In this document: in pieces, positions 36,801-44,447 of the stretch
How the letters are laid out: each line of letters opens with the position of its first letter
Numbering within the stretch: the first letter of the stretch is position 1
Origin: JANMDU01 sp031376455
Lineage (GTDB): Bacteria > Pseudomonadota > Gammaproteobacteria > Burkholderiales > Burkholderiaceae_C
Length of the DNA: 64,000 nucleotides
NCBI GenBank assembly: GCA_031376455.1
Contig: JANMDU010000001.1
Location: 136,100 to 200,099 of the forward strand
Direction of reading: 5' to 3'
The notes under the pieces: generated by a model
Seen by the model: the letters and a program-made list of their open reading frames with translations, nothing else
The model's database searches: none
Told to the model about the DNA's origin: nothing
Made by a program: the position numbers and the translations under genes

Positions 36801-37456
36801 TGCAATTGGTCACGCCCCTTTTGCTTGCGCACTTGCAGCATAAAGACGAGATGGTCTTGGCCTGAGCCAGAGGGAATGCTATAAGCATCGGCATCTTCAG
36901 AGCGCTCAGGATTAGGCGCATCGCCTTCATCTTCGGAAAACAGATCGAGCCAATTTTGCACATCGCGTTCGTTGCGGGCTTGGCTTGTGGGCTTGGCGCT
37001 GTATGAAGCGGCTGTGATGTTGTGCGGCGGCAATTGCGGGAAAGCTGGCCGAGGCACGGATGGATCGTGGCCGCTATCAACCGGCTCTGCCAATGCCGTT
37101 CTCGCGCGGCTTTGCATCACCACGCCATTGCTGCGATATGCCGCTTTGAGCATCAGCGCGCCTGCATGCTTGCAACGCGTTTGCACGGGGCAATCACAAT
37201 GCGAGCGCCAACTGCTGATCTCGCCCCAAGCCGTCATCTCCACATCGACCGCCACGAAATAACTCTCCTGCCCTGAGCCTTTGACATCAGCGCCAAGATG
37301 CCACTCTGTGGCGCTGCTTTGCGTGGCGACGTAGTCGTCAGAGACTTTCTGCATCACATAGACCTCTCGGGCGCGGTCGTATGTGGCTTGGCCGAGTTGT
37401 TTTTGTAGGCTCAGTAAATCGAGTGTGAAAGTTGCATGGCTTGCCATAGAAGTCAA
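33866..37456 (-). CDS. SNF2-family helicase with N-terminal SWIM zinc finger
   Basis: A 1196-residue DNA-dependent ATPase. The N-terminal SWIM finger has Cys87, Cys89, Cys95 and His97. A long middle region follows, then the SNF2 core with Walker A LADDMGLGKTLQTLAHLL, DEAQNIKNAHT, LCLSGTPMENHLGELWSLF and motif VI ATDRAHRIGQT. Such proteins are widespread single-copy bacterial chromatin-remodeler homologs, perhaps acting with RNA polymerase or in repair. It lies 15 bases downstream of lipA on the same strand. Confidence 0.93.
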   Translation of the reverse strand: MTSMASHATFTLDLLSLQKQLGQATYDRAREVYVMQKVSDDYVATQSSATEWHLGADVKGSGQESYFVAVDVEMTAWGEISSWRSHCDCPVQTRCKHAGALMLKAAYRSNGVVMQSRARTALAEPVDSGHDPSVPRPAFPQLPPHNITAASYSAKPTSQARNERDVQNWLDLFSEDEGDAPNPERSEDADAYSIPSGSGQDHLVFMLQVRKQKGRDQLHISYGQAKDLLRGGWGKVRAVNHVDMSALPEADAQIVKIIQAIGRSGSYYGYSLVTQACIEGDMGQLALRLAQQTGRLFWSEDSKSLGAALHAGEPREVSWYWKERKEREQNDVLWQLYAQVPPATKNSWVEGDSSAQIYQNNPALYLDLDAKQFGLAGSQGMPMQRLLTLLQSPPIAQSAWLHHEQSLLRHLAGLPMPPFAKPPREIKGIAPKWCLSAEQVIEEQQSRFGSLMLTLEFDYGGTRFFSHRMGNPVLVDGVGTTERALLHRDLEAEKRAIGFLHAQLLQGNTRGQFYLPQHSQTSQIPWVRWVDDEFGSFQDAGFTVTMPEELLRWVQRADTLHFKMQGQHETLALPATNTPDGTMPTGANDTSPWFDLSLGIEVQGQRINILPALPALIAQIKLLKSQLSEGAELQLPETMYVPHQGAWLRLPTEPLKPWLSALLELLDGSHNLNGESLRLSRLEALRLSAALGEGAVWDGARGLRKLLAQLKGGANALQSVLLPESLKAELRPYQLEGVSWLQFLREQGLAGVLADDMGLGKTLQTLAHLLIEKEAGRLENPALIIAPVSLMGNWQREAAKFTPSLRVLLLHGAARHEAAQDISQADIVLSPYSLLPRDKERWLAQKWSVVVLDEAQNIKNAHTDAAQVAYELPAGQRLCLSGTPMENHLGELWSLFHFLMPGFLGSARRFKELYRTPIEKHGDTELLAALSRRVTPFILRRTKKEVLKDLPDKIETLSMVALEGKQADLYETIRLATEKSVRDALADKGLARSQIQVLDALLKLRQVCCDPRLVPTESARQVKQSAKLDLLMEILPEMLEEGRKVLLFSQFTSMLALIEEELAKRKIKWVKLTGSSTKRDDIIDQFTSGQVPLFLISLKAGGVGLNLPQADTVIHYDPWWNPAVENQATDRAHRIGQTSQVFVYKLVASGTIEERMLKLQERKAALAEGMLSGAQMRKQALFTEDDVAQLLKPLGD

Positions 37457-37471
37457 CGTGCCTAGAGTCGG

Positions 37472-38506
37472 CTAGACGCTGACTGCAGAAGTCAATGTAG
37501 GGCTTGCTTTCAATGCTTCGAGTGTGCTCTCAGACTGCTTGTCTGCGTGATACGAGCTGCGAACCATCGCGCCCACTGCAGCATGCGTAAAGCCCATTTT
37601 GTAGGCCTCGTTTTCAAACATTTTGAAAGTGTCGGGATGCACATAACGCTTGACCGGCAAATGTGAATTACTGGGGGCAAGATACTGGCCGATGGTCAGC
37701 ATATCAATGTTGTGCTCGCGCATATCGCGCATCACTTGCAGAATTTCTTCATCCGTCTCTCCGAGGCCAACCATGATGCCGCTCTTGGTGGGCACTTGTG
37801 GGTGCAGCGCTTTGAATTTCTTGAGCAAATTGAGCGAGAAGGCGTAATCGCTGCCAGGTCGGGCTTGTTTGTACAAACGTGCGGTCGTTTCTAAATTGTG
37901 ATTCATCACATCGGGCGGCGCAGCTTTGAGGATTTCCAAGGCGCGATCATCGCGGCCACGAAAATCGGGGACGAGCACTTCAATCGTGGTTTGTGGAGAC
38001 AGCTCACGAATTTTTTCGATGCAAGCGACAAAATGCGCCGCGCCGCCATCGCGCAAATCATCGCGATCCACACTGGTGATCACCACGTATTTGAGTTTGA
38101 GCGCAGCAATCGTCTTGGCTAAATTAAGCGGCTCATCCGCATCGAGCGGATCAGGCCGACCATGCCCCACATCGCAAAACGGGCAGCGGCGTGTGCATTT
38201 GTCACCCATGATCATGAAGGTGGCCGTGCCCTTGCCAAAGCATTCACCAATGTTTGGGCAGCTGGCTTCTTCGCAGACGGTGTGCAGCTTGTGCTCACGC
38301 AGGATTTGCTTGATCTCATAAAAGCGCGTGGAGGGCGAGCCGGCTTTGACGCGGATCCACTCGGGCTTGCGCAAAATCTCGCCTTGTTCGACCTTGATGG
38401 GTATGCGGCTCAGCTTGGCAGCAGCTTTTTGCTTAGCCAGAGGGTTGTAATTCTCTTGAGATTGCGCATCTCTAACAATAGGGCGGACGACTTCGGTGGT
38501 GCTCAT
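37472..38506 (-). CDS. lipA: Lipoyl synthase LipA
   Basis: LipA is a radical-SAM enzyme that inserts two sulfur atoms into octanoyl groups to make lipoate. The 344-residue product has the auxiliary cluster cysteines 78, 83 and 89 (CEEASCPNIGEC) and the radical-SAM triad Cys104, Cys108 and Cys111 (CTRRCPFC). LipB, its partner in the pathway, is encoded about 33 kb away rather than adjacent. Confidence 0.97.
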   Translation of the reverse strand: MSTTEVVRPIVRDAQSQENYNPLAKQKAAAKLSRIPIKVEQGEILRKPEWIRVKAGSPSTRFYEIKQILREHKLHTVCEEASCPNIGECFGKGTATFMIMGDKCTRRCPFCDVGHGRPDPLDADEPLNLAKTIAALKLKYVVITSVDRDDLRDGGAAHFVACIEKIRELSPQTTIEVLVPDFRGRDDRALEILKAAPPDVMNHNLETTARLYKQARPGSDYAFSLNLLKKFKALHPQVPTKSGIMVGLGETDEEILQVMRDMREHNIDMLTIGQYLAPSNSHLPVKRYVHPDTFKMFENEAYKMGFTHAAVGAMVRSSYHADKQSESTLEALKASPTLTSAVSV

Positions 38507-38566
38507 ACGCGCATTTTACGTGGGGTGTGTTTCCCCGTGGCTTGACGGGTTTGTGGGGTTGGGAGT

Positions 38567-38671
38567 AGGAACACGGAAGGCACGAAAACACACGGAAATC
38601 ACAGAAAAATCCAAATTCGTTTTTTGATTTTTTCGTGTCTTCCGTGTAGTTTCTGTGCTTTCCGTGTTCTT
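38567..38671. repeat. Long inverted repeat of CACGGAA-type units, copy 3
   Basis: The arms at 38567-38609 and 38627-38671 are near reverse complements: GAACACGGAAGGCACGAAAA on the left, TTTCCGTGTTCTTA closing the right. It lies upstream of lipA and downstream of the cyclic-nucleotide-binding gene, both on the minus strand. Confidence 0.85.
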
Positions 38672-38697
38672 AAAACCGCAGAGCGCCAACCAACGCA

Positions 38698-39318
38698 TCA
38701 AGTCGGCATCAGCCGATCAATCTCTTGCTGCATGGCTTGTGTGAGCTGGGCGTAGAGTTTGAGTTTGTCGGCGGTATCGCGCAATCGCTCTGCGATGCGC
38801 AGGCTGATCGACATCATGAATTTTGCACCGATGGCGGGTTGCTCGGTGATGAGCGATTCGAGCGCGCCGCGCGAGAAAATGGCGGCTCGGACTTCTGAGG
38901 TGGCGGTGCAGGTGGCCGAACGTGGCTCGCCATCCACAATGCCCATCTCTCCGAGTAAGCTGCCTGCGCCAAGCACGGCTGTTGTGACGGGCGTGGTGCG
39001 GCTGACTACGATGCTTTCGACGGTGACCTCGCCATCGAGCACGAGCACCATGTAATCGGTGTTGTTTTTGTCGCCCTCTTGAATGAAGACAGTGCCCTCG
39101 GAAAATTTGCGTGGCTGCATGTAGCTGACCACGATGCGGGCTTCTTCCAGCGAGAGACGCATCATGGCGCCAGGCGCTGCGAGCAGCTCAGCAGCTAGTT
39201 CCGCGCTGTCTGAACCATCCGTTTTTAGCATGCGGTCTGCTAGCTCTTCGTCAAGAATGGTTTGCTGCTCCGTCTCGCTAAAGGCATCCGGTGTGCGGGA
39301 GAAAAGTTTTTTAAACAT
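38698..39318 (-). CDS. Cyclic-nucleotide-binding domain protein without DNA-binding domain
   Basis: A 206-residue protein with one Crp-type sensor domain: KFSEGTVFIQEGDKNNTDYM, LDGEVTVES, LGAGSLLGEMGIVDGEPRSA. There is no helix-turn-helix after it; the C-terminal ~60 residues look helical and may dimerise. It therefore probably works through a protein partner. The ATG at 39318 (MFKKLFSRT) is preferred to one 12 bases upstream. It diverges from the metH riboswitch leader. Confidence 0.85.
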   Translation of the reverse strand: MFKKLFSRTPDAFSETEQQTILDEELADRMLKTDGSDSAELAAELLAAPGAMMRLSLEEARIVVSYMQPRKFSEGTVFIQEGDKNNTDYMVLVLDGEVTVESIVVSRTTPVTTAVLGAGSLLGEMGIVDGEPRSATCTATSEVRAAIFSRGALESLITEQPAIGAKFMMSISLRIAERLRDTADKLKLYAQLTQAMQQEIDRLMPT

Positions 39319-39348
39319 GTGACATATCAAGTAGAGCTAAAATCATAC

Positions 39349-39436
39349 TCCTCCAAGGAGCGTTGCAGCAAATGTTCGAGTTTTAGAACCCGATTTGCCA
39401 GGCTTGGAGGCATCTTTTGCACAACGGCGCTCACCG
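39349..39436 (+). ncRNA. S-adenosylhomocysteine (SAH) riboswitch
   Basis: The leader of metH carries the SAH-riboswitch core words in order: AAGGAGCGTTGCAGCAA, then a short stem-loop, then GCCAGGCTTGGAGG, then AACGGCGCTCACCG. GAGCG pairs with CGCTC as in the known fold. SAH riboswitches sit upstream of ahcY, metH and metF genes and raise expression when SAH accumulates. The aptamer ends about 30 bases before the metH GTG start. Confidence 0.9.
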
Positions 39437-39466
39437 ATTGAATACTTTTTTCTTCAGGTGAGCCTC

Positions 39467-42292
39467 GTGTCTGATTCTAAAAATCCCTCTGCTGTACCCG
39501 AAATGCTGCTGTCTGGCCTAGAGCCAGTAAAAATCGGCGAAGGCACGTTGTTTGTTAATGTGGGCGAACGCACCAATGTGACGGGCTCGAAAGCCTTTGC
39601 TCGCATGATCTTGAATGGCGAATATGAGCAAGCGCTGGCTGTGGCGCGACATCAGGTGGAAAACGGGGCGCAAATCATCGATATCAACATGGATGAGGCC
39701 ATGCTTGATAGTGAAGCGGCGATGGTGAAATTCTTGAAGTTGATTGCGTCAGAGCCTGATATCGCGCGCGTGCCGATCATGATTGATTCATCGAAATGGA
39801 GCGTGATCGAAGCCGGGCTGCGCTGCATTCAAGGTAAGGGGATAGTGAATTCGATCTCGATGAAAGAAGGCATTGAGGCATTTAAGCATCAGGCGAATTT
39901 GCTGCGCCGCTACGGGGCGGCTGCTGTCGTCATGGCGTTTGATGAGAAGGGCCAGGCCGATACTTATGCTCGCAAGATTGAGATTTGCGAGAAGGCTTAT
40001 CGCGTACTCGTGGACGAGGTGGGCTTTCCGCCGGAAGATATTATTTTTGATCCGAATATTTTCGCCATCGCTACAGGCATTGAAGAACACAACAACTACG
40101 CGGTCGATTTCATCGAAGCCACACGCTGGATCAAAGCCAATTTGCCAGGCGCGAAAGTCTCGGGTGGCGTATCGAATGTGAGCTTTAGCTTTCGCGGAAA
40201 CGACCATGTGCGCGAGGCGATTCACACCGTGTTTTTGTACCACGCGATTCAAGCGGGCATGGACATGGGGATTGTGAATGCCGGGCAGCTCGGTGTGTAT
40301 GAGCAGATTGATCCTGCGATGCGTTTGCTGGCGGAAGATGTGGTGTTGAACCGCGATCCCACGCGCGCCGAAGGCGAGCCTTTTATTTCTGCGGGCGAGA
40401 AGCTGGTGGCGGCTGCTGAAGGCCTCAAGGGCGCAGCGAAGGATGATTCTGCACGATTGCTCTGGCGGGAGAAAGATGTGAATGGCCGCCTGGCGCATGC
40501 GTTGATTCACGGCATCACGGATTTCATTACTGCCGATACTGAAGAGAGCTATCAAGGCATTCTTGCTACAGGCGGAAGGCCGCTGCATGTGATCGAAGGG
40601 CCGCTGATGGACGGCATGAATGTGGTGGGCGACCTCTTTGGCCAAGGCAAGATGTTCCTCCCACAGGTGGTGAAAAGCGCTCGCGTGATGAAGCAAGCTG
40701 TGGCGCATTTGCTGCCCTACATTGAGGCCGAGAAGTTGCAGATGGAAGCAGCGGGGCAAGACGTGCGCACCAAGGGAAAAATCATCATCGCTACTGTGAA
40801 AGGCGATGTACACGATATTGGCAAAAACATTGTCACCGTTGTTTTGCAATGCAATAATTTTGATGTGGTGAACATGGGCGTGATGGTGCCTTGCCATGAA
40901 ATTTTGGCGCGGGCGAAGGTGGAGGGTGCGGATATTGTGGGTTTAAGCGGGTTGATCACGCCGAGTCTGGAAGAGATGCAATACGTCGCTGCTGAGATGC
41001 AGAAAGACGATCATTTCCGCATCAAGAAAATCCCGCTGTTGATTGGCGGCGCAACATGCTCTCGCGTCCACACCGCCGTCAAAATTGCGCCGCATTACGA
41101 AGGCCCGGTGGTCTATGTGCCTGATGCCTCGCGCAGCGTTGGTGTAGCGCAGAGCTTGCTCTCGGATCAAGCGGTTAAATACATTGATGAGCTCAATGCC
41201 GACTACGCGAAAGTGCGCGAATTGCATGCGAATAAGAAGGTCACGCCGATGTGGCCACTTGCGAAAGCACGCGCGAACAAAACGCCGCTGGATTGGTCAG
41301 CCTACACACCACCATCACCGAAATTCATTGGCCGTCGTTTGTTTAAGAACTTTGATTTGACCGAGCTGGCCAAATACATTGATTGGGGTCCTTTCTTCCA
41401 GACCTGGGATTTGGCCGGGCCGTTTCCGCAAATTCTCAAAGATGAAGTGGTCGGCACGGAGGCGGTGCGCGTGTATGCCGACGGTAAGCGCATGCTGCAA
41501 CGCTTGATTGAAGGCCGCTGGCTCACGGCGAATGGTGTGATTGGCCTGTATCCCGCCAACAGCGTGGGCGACGATATTGAAATCTACGCCGATGAATCGC
41601 GCAGCGAGAAGCTGATGACATGGCATGGCCTACGCCAACAGACGGAAAAGCAGATGATCGATGGCGTGATGCGGCCTAGCCGTTGCTTGAGTGATTTCAT
41701 TGCGCCCCGAGTGATCGAGGCGAACACTCCTAAATCAATAGCACTCCGCGCAGATACTATGCCGGCGGCAGGCCAAAAAGCCTTAAAAAATGACTACATT
41801 GGCATCTTCGCAGTCACCGCTGGCATCGGCGTGGATAAAAAGGAAAAGTTTTTCACTGACGACTTGGATGACTACAGCGCCATCATGCTCAAGGCGCTGG
41901 CAGATCGCCTAGCAGAAGCCTTTGCTGAGATGCTGCATCATCGCGTGCGCACTGATCTGTGGGGCTATGCGAAAGACGAAGCCTTGAGCAACGAAGAAAT
42001 GATTGGTGAAAAATACCAAGGTATCCGCCCCGCTCCCGGCTACCCGGCCTGCCCGGATCACAGCCCCAAGGCAGACATGTTCCGAGCCCTGCAATGCGAA
42101 GACATTGGCATGGCGCTCACTGAGAGCCTAGCCATGACGCCCGCCGCCAGCGTGAGCGGATTCATGTTGAGCCACCCGGATGCGCAATACTTCAACGTTG
42201 GCAAAATTGGAGACGATCAGCTTAAAGATTTGGCGGCAAGGCGCGGCGAGACAGAAGAACAATTGCAGCGATTACTGGCGCCGAATCTGTGA
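39467..42292 (+). CDS. metH: Cobalamin-dependent methionine synthase, part lacking the homocysteine domain
   Basis: This 941-residue protein contains the folate-binding domain (from NVGERTNVTGSKAFARMIL), the B12 cap, and the B12-binding domain with GDVHDIGKNIV. The SAM-dependent reactivation domain carries RPAPGYPACPDHSPK. The N-terminal homocysteine methyltransferase domain is absent, as in the split MetH of many betaproteobacteria, but its gene is not adjacent here. A GTG start at 39467 is chosen because AGGTGA lies just upstream; earlier codons fall in the riboswitch. An insert around residues 750-772 holds KSIALRADTMPA from a dispersed repeat. Confidence 0.94.
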   Translation: MSDSKNPSAVPEMLLSGLEPVKIGEGTLFVNVGERTNVTGSKAFARMILNGEYEQALAVARHQVENGAQIIDINMDEAMLDSEAAMVKFLKLIASEPDIARVPIMIDSSKWSVIEAGLRCIQGKGIVNSISMKEGIEAFKHQANLLRRYGAAAVVMAFDEKGQADTYARKIEICEKAYRVLVDEVGFPPEDIIFDPNIFAIATGIEEHNNYAVDFIEATRWIKANLPGAKVSGGVSNVSFSFRGNDHVREAIHTVFLYHAIQAGMDMGIVNAGQLGVYEQIDPAMRLLAEDVVLNRDPTRAEGEPFISAGEKLVAAAEGLKGAAKDDSARLLWREKDVNGRLAHALIHGITDFITADTEESYQGILATGGRPLHVIEGPLMDGMNVVGDLFGQGKMFLPQVVKSARVMKQAVAHLLPYIEAEKLQMEAAGQDVRTKGKIIIATVKGDVHDIGKNIVTVVLQCNNFDVVNMGVMVPCHEILARAKVEGADIVGLSGLITPSLEEMQYVAAEMQKDDHFRIKKIPLLIGGATCSRVHTAVKIAPHYEGPVVYVPDASRSVGVAQSLLSDQAVKYIDELNADYAKVRELHANKKVTPMWPLAKARANKTPLDWSAYTPPSPKFIGRRLFKNFDLTELAKYIDWGPFFQTWDLAGPFPQILKDEVVGTEAVRVYADGKRMLQRLIEGRWLTANGVIGLYPANSVGDDIEIYADESRSEKLMTWHGLRQQTEKQMIDGVMRPSRCLSDFIAPRVIEANTPKSIALRADTMPAAGQKALKNDYIGIFAVTAGIGVDKKEKFFTDDLDDYSAIMLKALADRLAEAFAEMLHHRVRTDLWGYAKDEALSNEEMIGEKYQGIRPAPGYPACPDHSPKADMFRALQCEDIGMALTESLAMTPAASVSGFMLSHPDAQYFNVGKIGDDQLKDLAARRGETEEQLQRLLAPNL
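41730..41768 (-). repeat. SIA dispersed element, in frame inside metH
   Basis: The metH strand reads AAATCAATAGCACTCCGCGC, then AGATACTATGCCGGCG, the reverse of the intergenic consensus. It encodes KSIALRADTMPAA at the junction leading into the conserved DYIGIFAVTAGIG of the reactivation domain, where related MetH proteins have a short linker. Confidence 0.85.
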
Positions 42293-42309
42293 AGCTTTGT
42301 GTAGAAAAA

Positions 42310-42341
42310 CGAAAAAAGCGCTAAACGCAGCGCCTTTTTCG
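42310..42341. terminator. Bidirectional intrinsic terminator between metH and gst
   Basis: A near-perfect dyad has CGAAAAAAGCGCT on the left and AGCGCCTTTTTCG on the right, around AAACGC. Runs of A and T at both ends let it serve both converging genes. Confidence 0.8.
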
Positions 42342-42353
42342 TATTGCAGCGGC

Positions 42354-42962
42354 TTACTTGATCAAGCCTTCATCTTTCATGGACTGCATCACCGCAGGGC
42401 GGGCGGCAACGCGGGCTCGGAAGGCGAGCAGATTGGCAAAACCTGAGATATCAACTTTGACTATTGATGCCCAATTGGTGACGTTGAACAAGTAGCCATC
42501 AGCCACTGTGAACTGATCGCCCATCAAATATTGCTTGCCAGCGAGTTGACCGTCGATCCAGGAAAGACGATTTGCTAAGCCATCGCGTGCGATTTGCTTG
42601 GCCTCTTCGGGCATGCTTGGCTTGAACAGCGGGGCGAAGCCTTTGTGAATTTCGGTGGAGATGAAATGAAGCAAGCTTTGAAGTTGGTAGCGCGGGAGCG
42701 TGCCGTTAGCGGGAGCGAGCTGTTTCTCAGGTGCTAGATCGGCAATGTATTGCACAATGGCGGCGCCTTCCATGAGCCGCGTGCCGTCGGAAAGCTCCAG
42801 GACGGGCACGTAGCCGAGAGGATTGATGGTGTAGAAATCGGTGCCGTCGGCGAGTTTGTGGGTTTTCGTGCTGGCAAGAATGCTTGTAAACGCGAGGCCT
42901 GCTTCGTTGAGTGCGATACGGGCGGCCAGTGAGCAGGCACCTGTGGAGTAGTAGAGTTTCAT
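42354..42962 (-). CDS. Glutathione S-transferase, beta-class-like
   Basis: A 202-residue glutathione transferase starting MKLYYSTGACSLAARIALNE. Cys10 is where beta-class enzymes have their reactive cysteine. NPLGYVPVLEL is the cis-Pro loop and EGAAIVQYIADL contacts glutathione; FTVADGYLF is in the C-terminal domain. The ATG at 42962 is preferred because the upstream extension does not look like the family. Substrate unknown. Confidence 0.92.
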   Translation of the reverse strand: MKLYYSTGACSLAARIALNEAGLAFTSILASTKTHKLADGTDFYTINPLGYVPVLELSDGTRLMEGAAIVQYIADLAPEKQLAPANGTLPRYQLQSLLHFISTEIHKGFAPLFKPSMPEEAKQIARDGLANRLSWIDGQLAGKQYLMGDQFTVADGYLFNVTNWASIVKVDISGFANLLAFRARVAARPAVMQSMKDEGLIK

Positions 42963-43093
42963 AGTGATGAATGCTTTGAGATGGAAAGGCAAGTATCGTA
43001 GCTGCAATGCGCAGCGGCTGCTTTTGTATGCAGCAAACGCTCGGGTATTGCACGTGTTTTGTTGGATTAATTTTTAAGCCAAACGATCGCCTA

Positions 43094-43135
43094 GCCGGCA
43101 CGTGATCTGCGCAACGCGCTACTTAATTCATAGCA
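43094..43135 (+). repeat. SIA dispersed element
   Basis: A copy with GCCGGCACGTGATCTGCGC, AACGCGCTA and TTAATTCATAGC, ending at the lipocalin stop codon. Confidence 0.85.
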
Positions 43136-43714
43136 TTAAGGCAGATGCTTCTCGCGCACCAATCTGGCTGGATCATAGCCTTGCTCTTTGAGGCGCGCCT
43201 CTATTGCTCCCCAATCGGAGGCGCTGAGCTGAGTCTCACGCGCGAGTACCCAGAGGAACTCACGCTGGGGCTCGCCGACTACGACGTAGCGATAATCAGG
43301 TGCGATCTGGATCACCCAATAATCGCCCCAGACCATGGGCAGCCATGACAGCCATGCTGGGGCAAAGCGTACTTGTAGTTGTGGTGGGGCGAGTTGGCCT
43401 TTGTCGATCAAGGCGACGTTGCGAAGAGGCCTCGCTTGGCCAACCACCTGCATGGCTTTGCCATCCGATGTACGGCAAGCATTGGTGACTTGCACCGTGC
43501 CGCCGTCTTCTGCCTTATATTCTGCACGGGTGTTCGATGCGCAGGATTTCTGGAATTTGTTGGGATATAGCGCAATTTGATGCCAGACGCCTTGATAGCG
43601 CTGAAGATCAATGCTTGGCACGGTGATCAGCGGTTGGCTGGTCACCGTGGCGTTTTGTGCGGTTGCAGAAATTGCGGCAAGCGCGACGAAAGCGAGAATG
43701 GTGATGTGTTTCAT
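43136..43714 (-). CDS. Bacterial lipocalin (Blc-like), periplasmic
   Basis: A 192-residue protein with a cleavable signal (MKHITILAFVALAAISATAQ), the lipocalin GxW motif in LQRYQGVWHQIALYPNKFQ, and the barrel-closing WVIQIAPDYRYVVVGEP plus FLWVLARE. Lipocalins bind lipids and support envelope maintenance. No lipobox cysteine is present at the signal end, so it is probably soluble in the periplasm, unlike E. coli Blc. Confidence 0.88.
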   Translation of the reverse strand: MKHITILAFVALAAISATAQNATVTSQPLITVPSIDLQRYQGVWHQIALYPNKFQKSCASNTRAEYKAEDGGTVQVTNACRTSDGKAMQVVGQARPLRNVALIDKGQLAPPQLQVRFAPAWLSWLPMVWGDYWVIQIAPDYRYVVVGEPQREFLWVLARETQLSASDWGAIEARLKEQGYDPARLVREKHLP

Positions 43715-43781
43715 GTGTTGCCAAGCTTACGGGATTTTCATATTAATGCGAATACTGACGCACAAAAGGGGCAAGCAACTG

Positions 43782-44447
43782 TTACGAACGTATGCGCATC
43801 CAGACGATGCAGCGCTCCGCATCCAGCCCCGGCACGATGAGTTGTTCCACGTGAAACACGTCGATGTCTGTTGGCAATGCTGCAATCTCGTCGTCGGGCC
43901 GTTTGCCTTTGAGCGCCATCCAAACACCCGCGTTATCGCCACCCACTTTGAGATGCCTGCGGGTGAGCTGCACGAAGTCGGGTAGAGAGGAAAATGCTCG
44001 GCTGCTGATCACGTCAAACGGCTCGGCCTGCATCTCCTCTACCCGTGCATGAACGCCGCGCAGATTTTTGAGGGTGAGCTGATGCGCTGTTTGCTGGACG
44101 AATGCCGCTTTCTTGCCGACGGTGTCGACGCAAGTGACAACCAAATTAGGCATGACACTGGCGAGTACCACGCCCGGTAATCCGCCGCCTGAGCCGACAT
44201 CGAGCAAGCGGCAGTTGGCCAAGCCTTGGGTTCGTAGGTGTTTTTGCAACGGCGGCGCAGCGGCTAGCGAATCAATGATGTGAAGCTGGAGCATTTGTGC
44301 CGGCTCGCGCAGCGAGGTCAGGTTGTAGACCTTGTTCCACTTGGCTATTAAATCGCGATACATCAAAAGCCGTGTGCCTTGGGTGACGTCAAGCGACCAG
44401 CCAAGCTCGGATGCTGCTGCTTTCAGCGTGGCGAGCTCTGGCGTCAA
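43782..44447 (-). CDS. rsmG: 16S rRNA (guanine527-N7)-methyltransferase RsmG
   Basis: RsmG methylates G527 of 16S rRNA. The 221-residue product has the SAM-binding LLDVGSGGGLPGVVLA and YNLTSLREPAQMLQLHIIDS. The start overlaps the mnmG stop as ATGA, the conserved gene order. A near-perfect parS site lies inside its 3' end (43843-43858). Confidence 0.96.
   Translation of the reverse strand: MTPELATLKAAASELGWSLDVTQGTRLLMYRDLIAKWNKVYNLTSLREPAQMLQLHIIDSLAAAPPLQKHLRTQGLANCRLLDVGSGGGLPGVVLASVMPNLVVTCVDTVGKKAAFVQQTAHQLTLKNLRGVHARVEEMQAEPFDVISSRAFSSLPDFVQLTRRHLKVGGDNAGVWMALKGKRPDDEIAALPTDIDVFHVEQLIVPGLDAERCIVWMRIRS
43843..43858. promoter_or_regulatory. parS-like site (one mismatch)
   Basis: TGTTCCACGTGAAACA differs from the 16-bp parS palindrome at one base. 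It lies inside rsmG. Confidence 0.8.

Noticed and set aside
39395..39466. Upstream in-frame start for metH
   Set aside because: It lies inside the SAH riboswitch aptamer, and the extra residues have no match to the MetH N terminus.
39788..40897. 369-codon minus-strand open frame opposite metH
   Set aside because: Shadow of metH; the product is rich in His/Arg without any family pattern.
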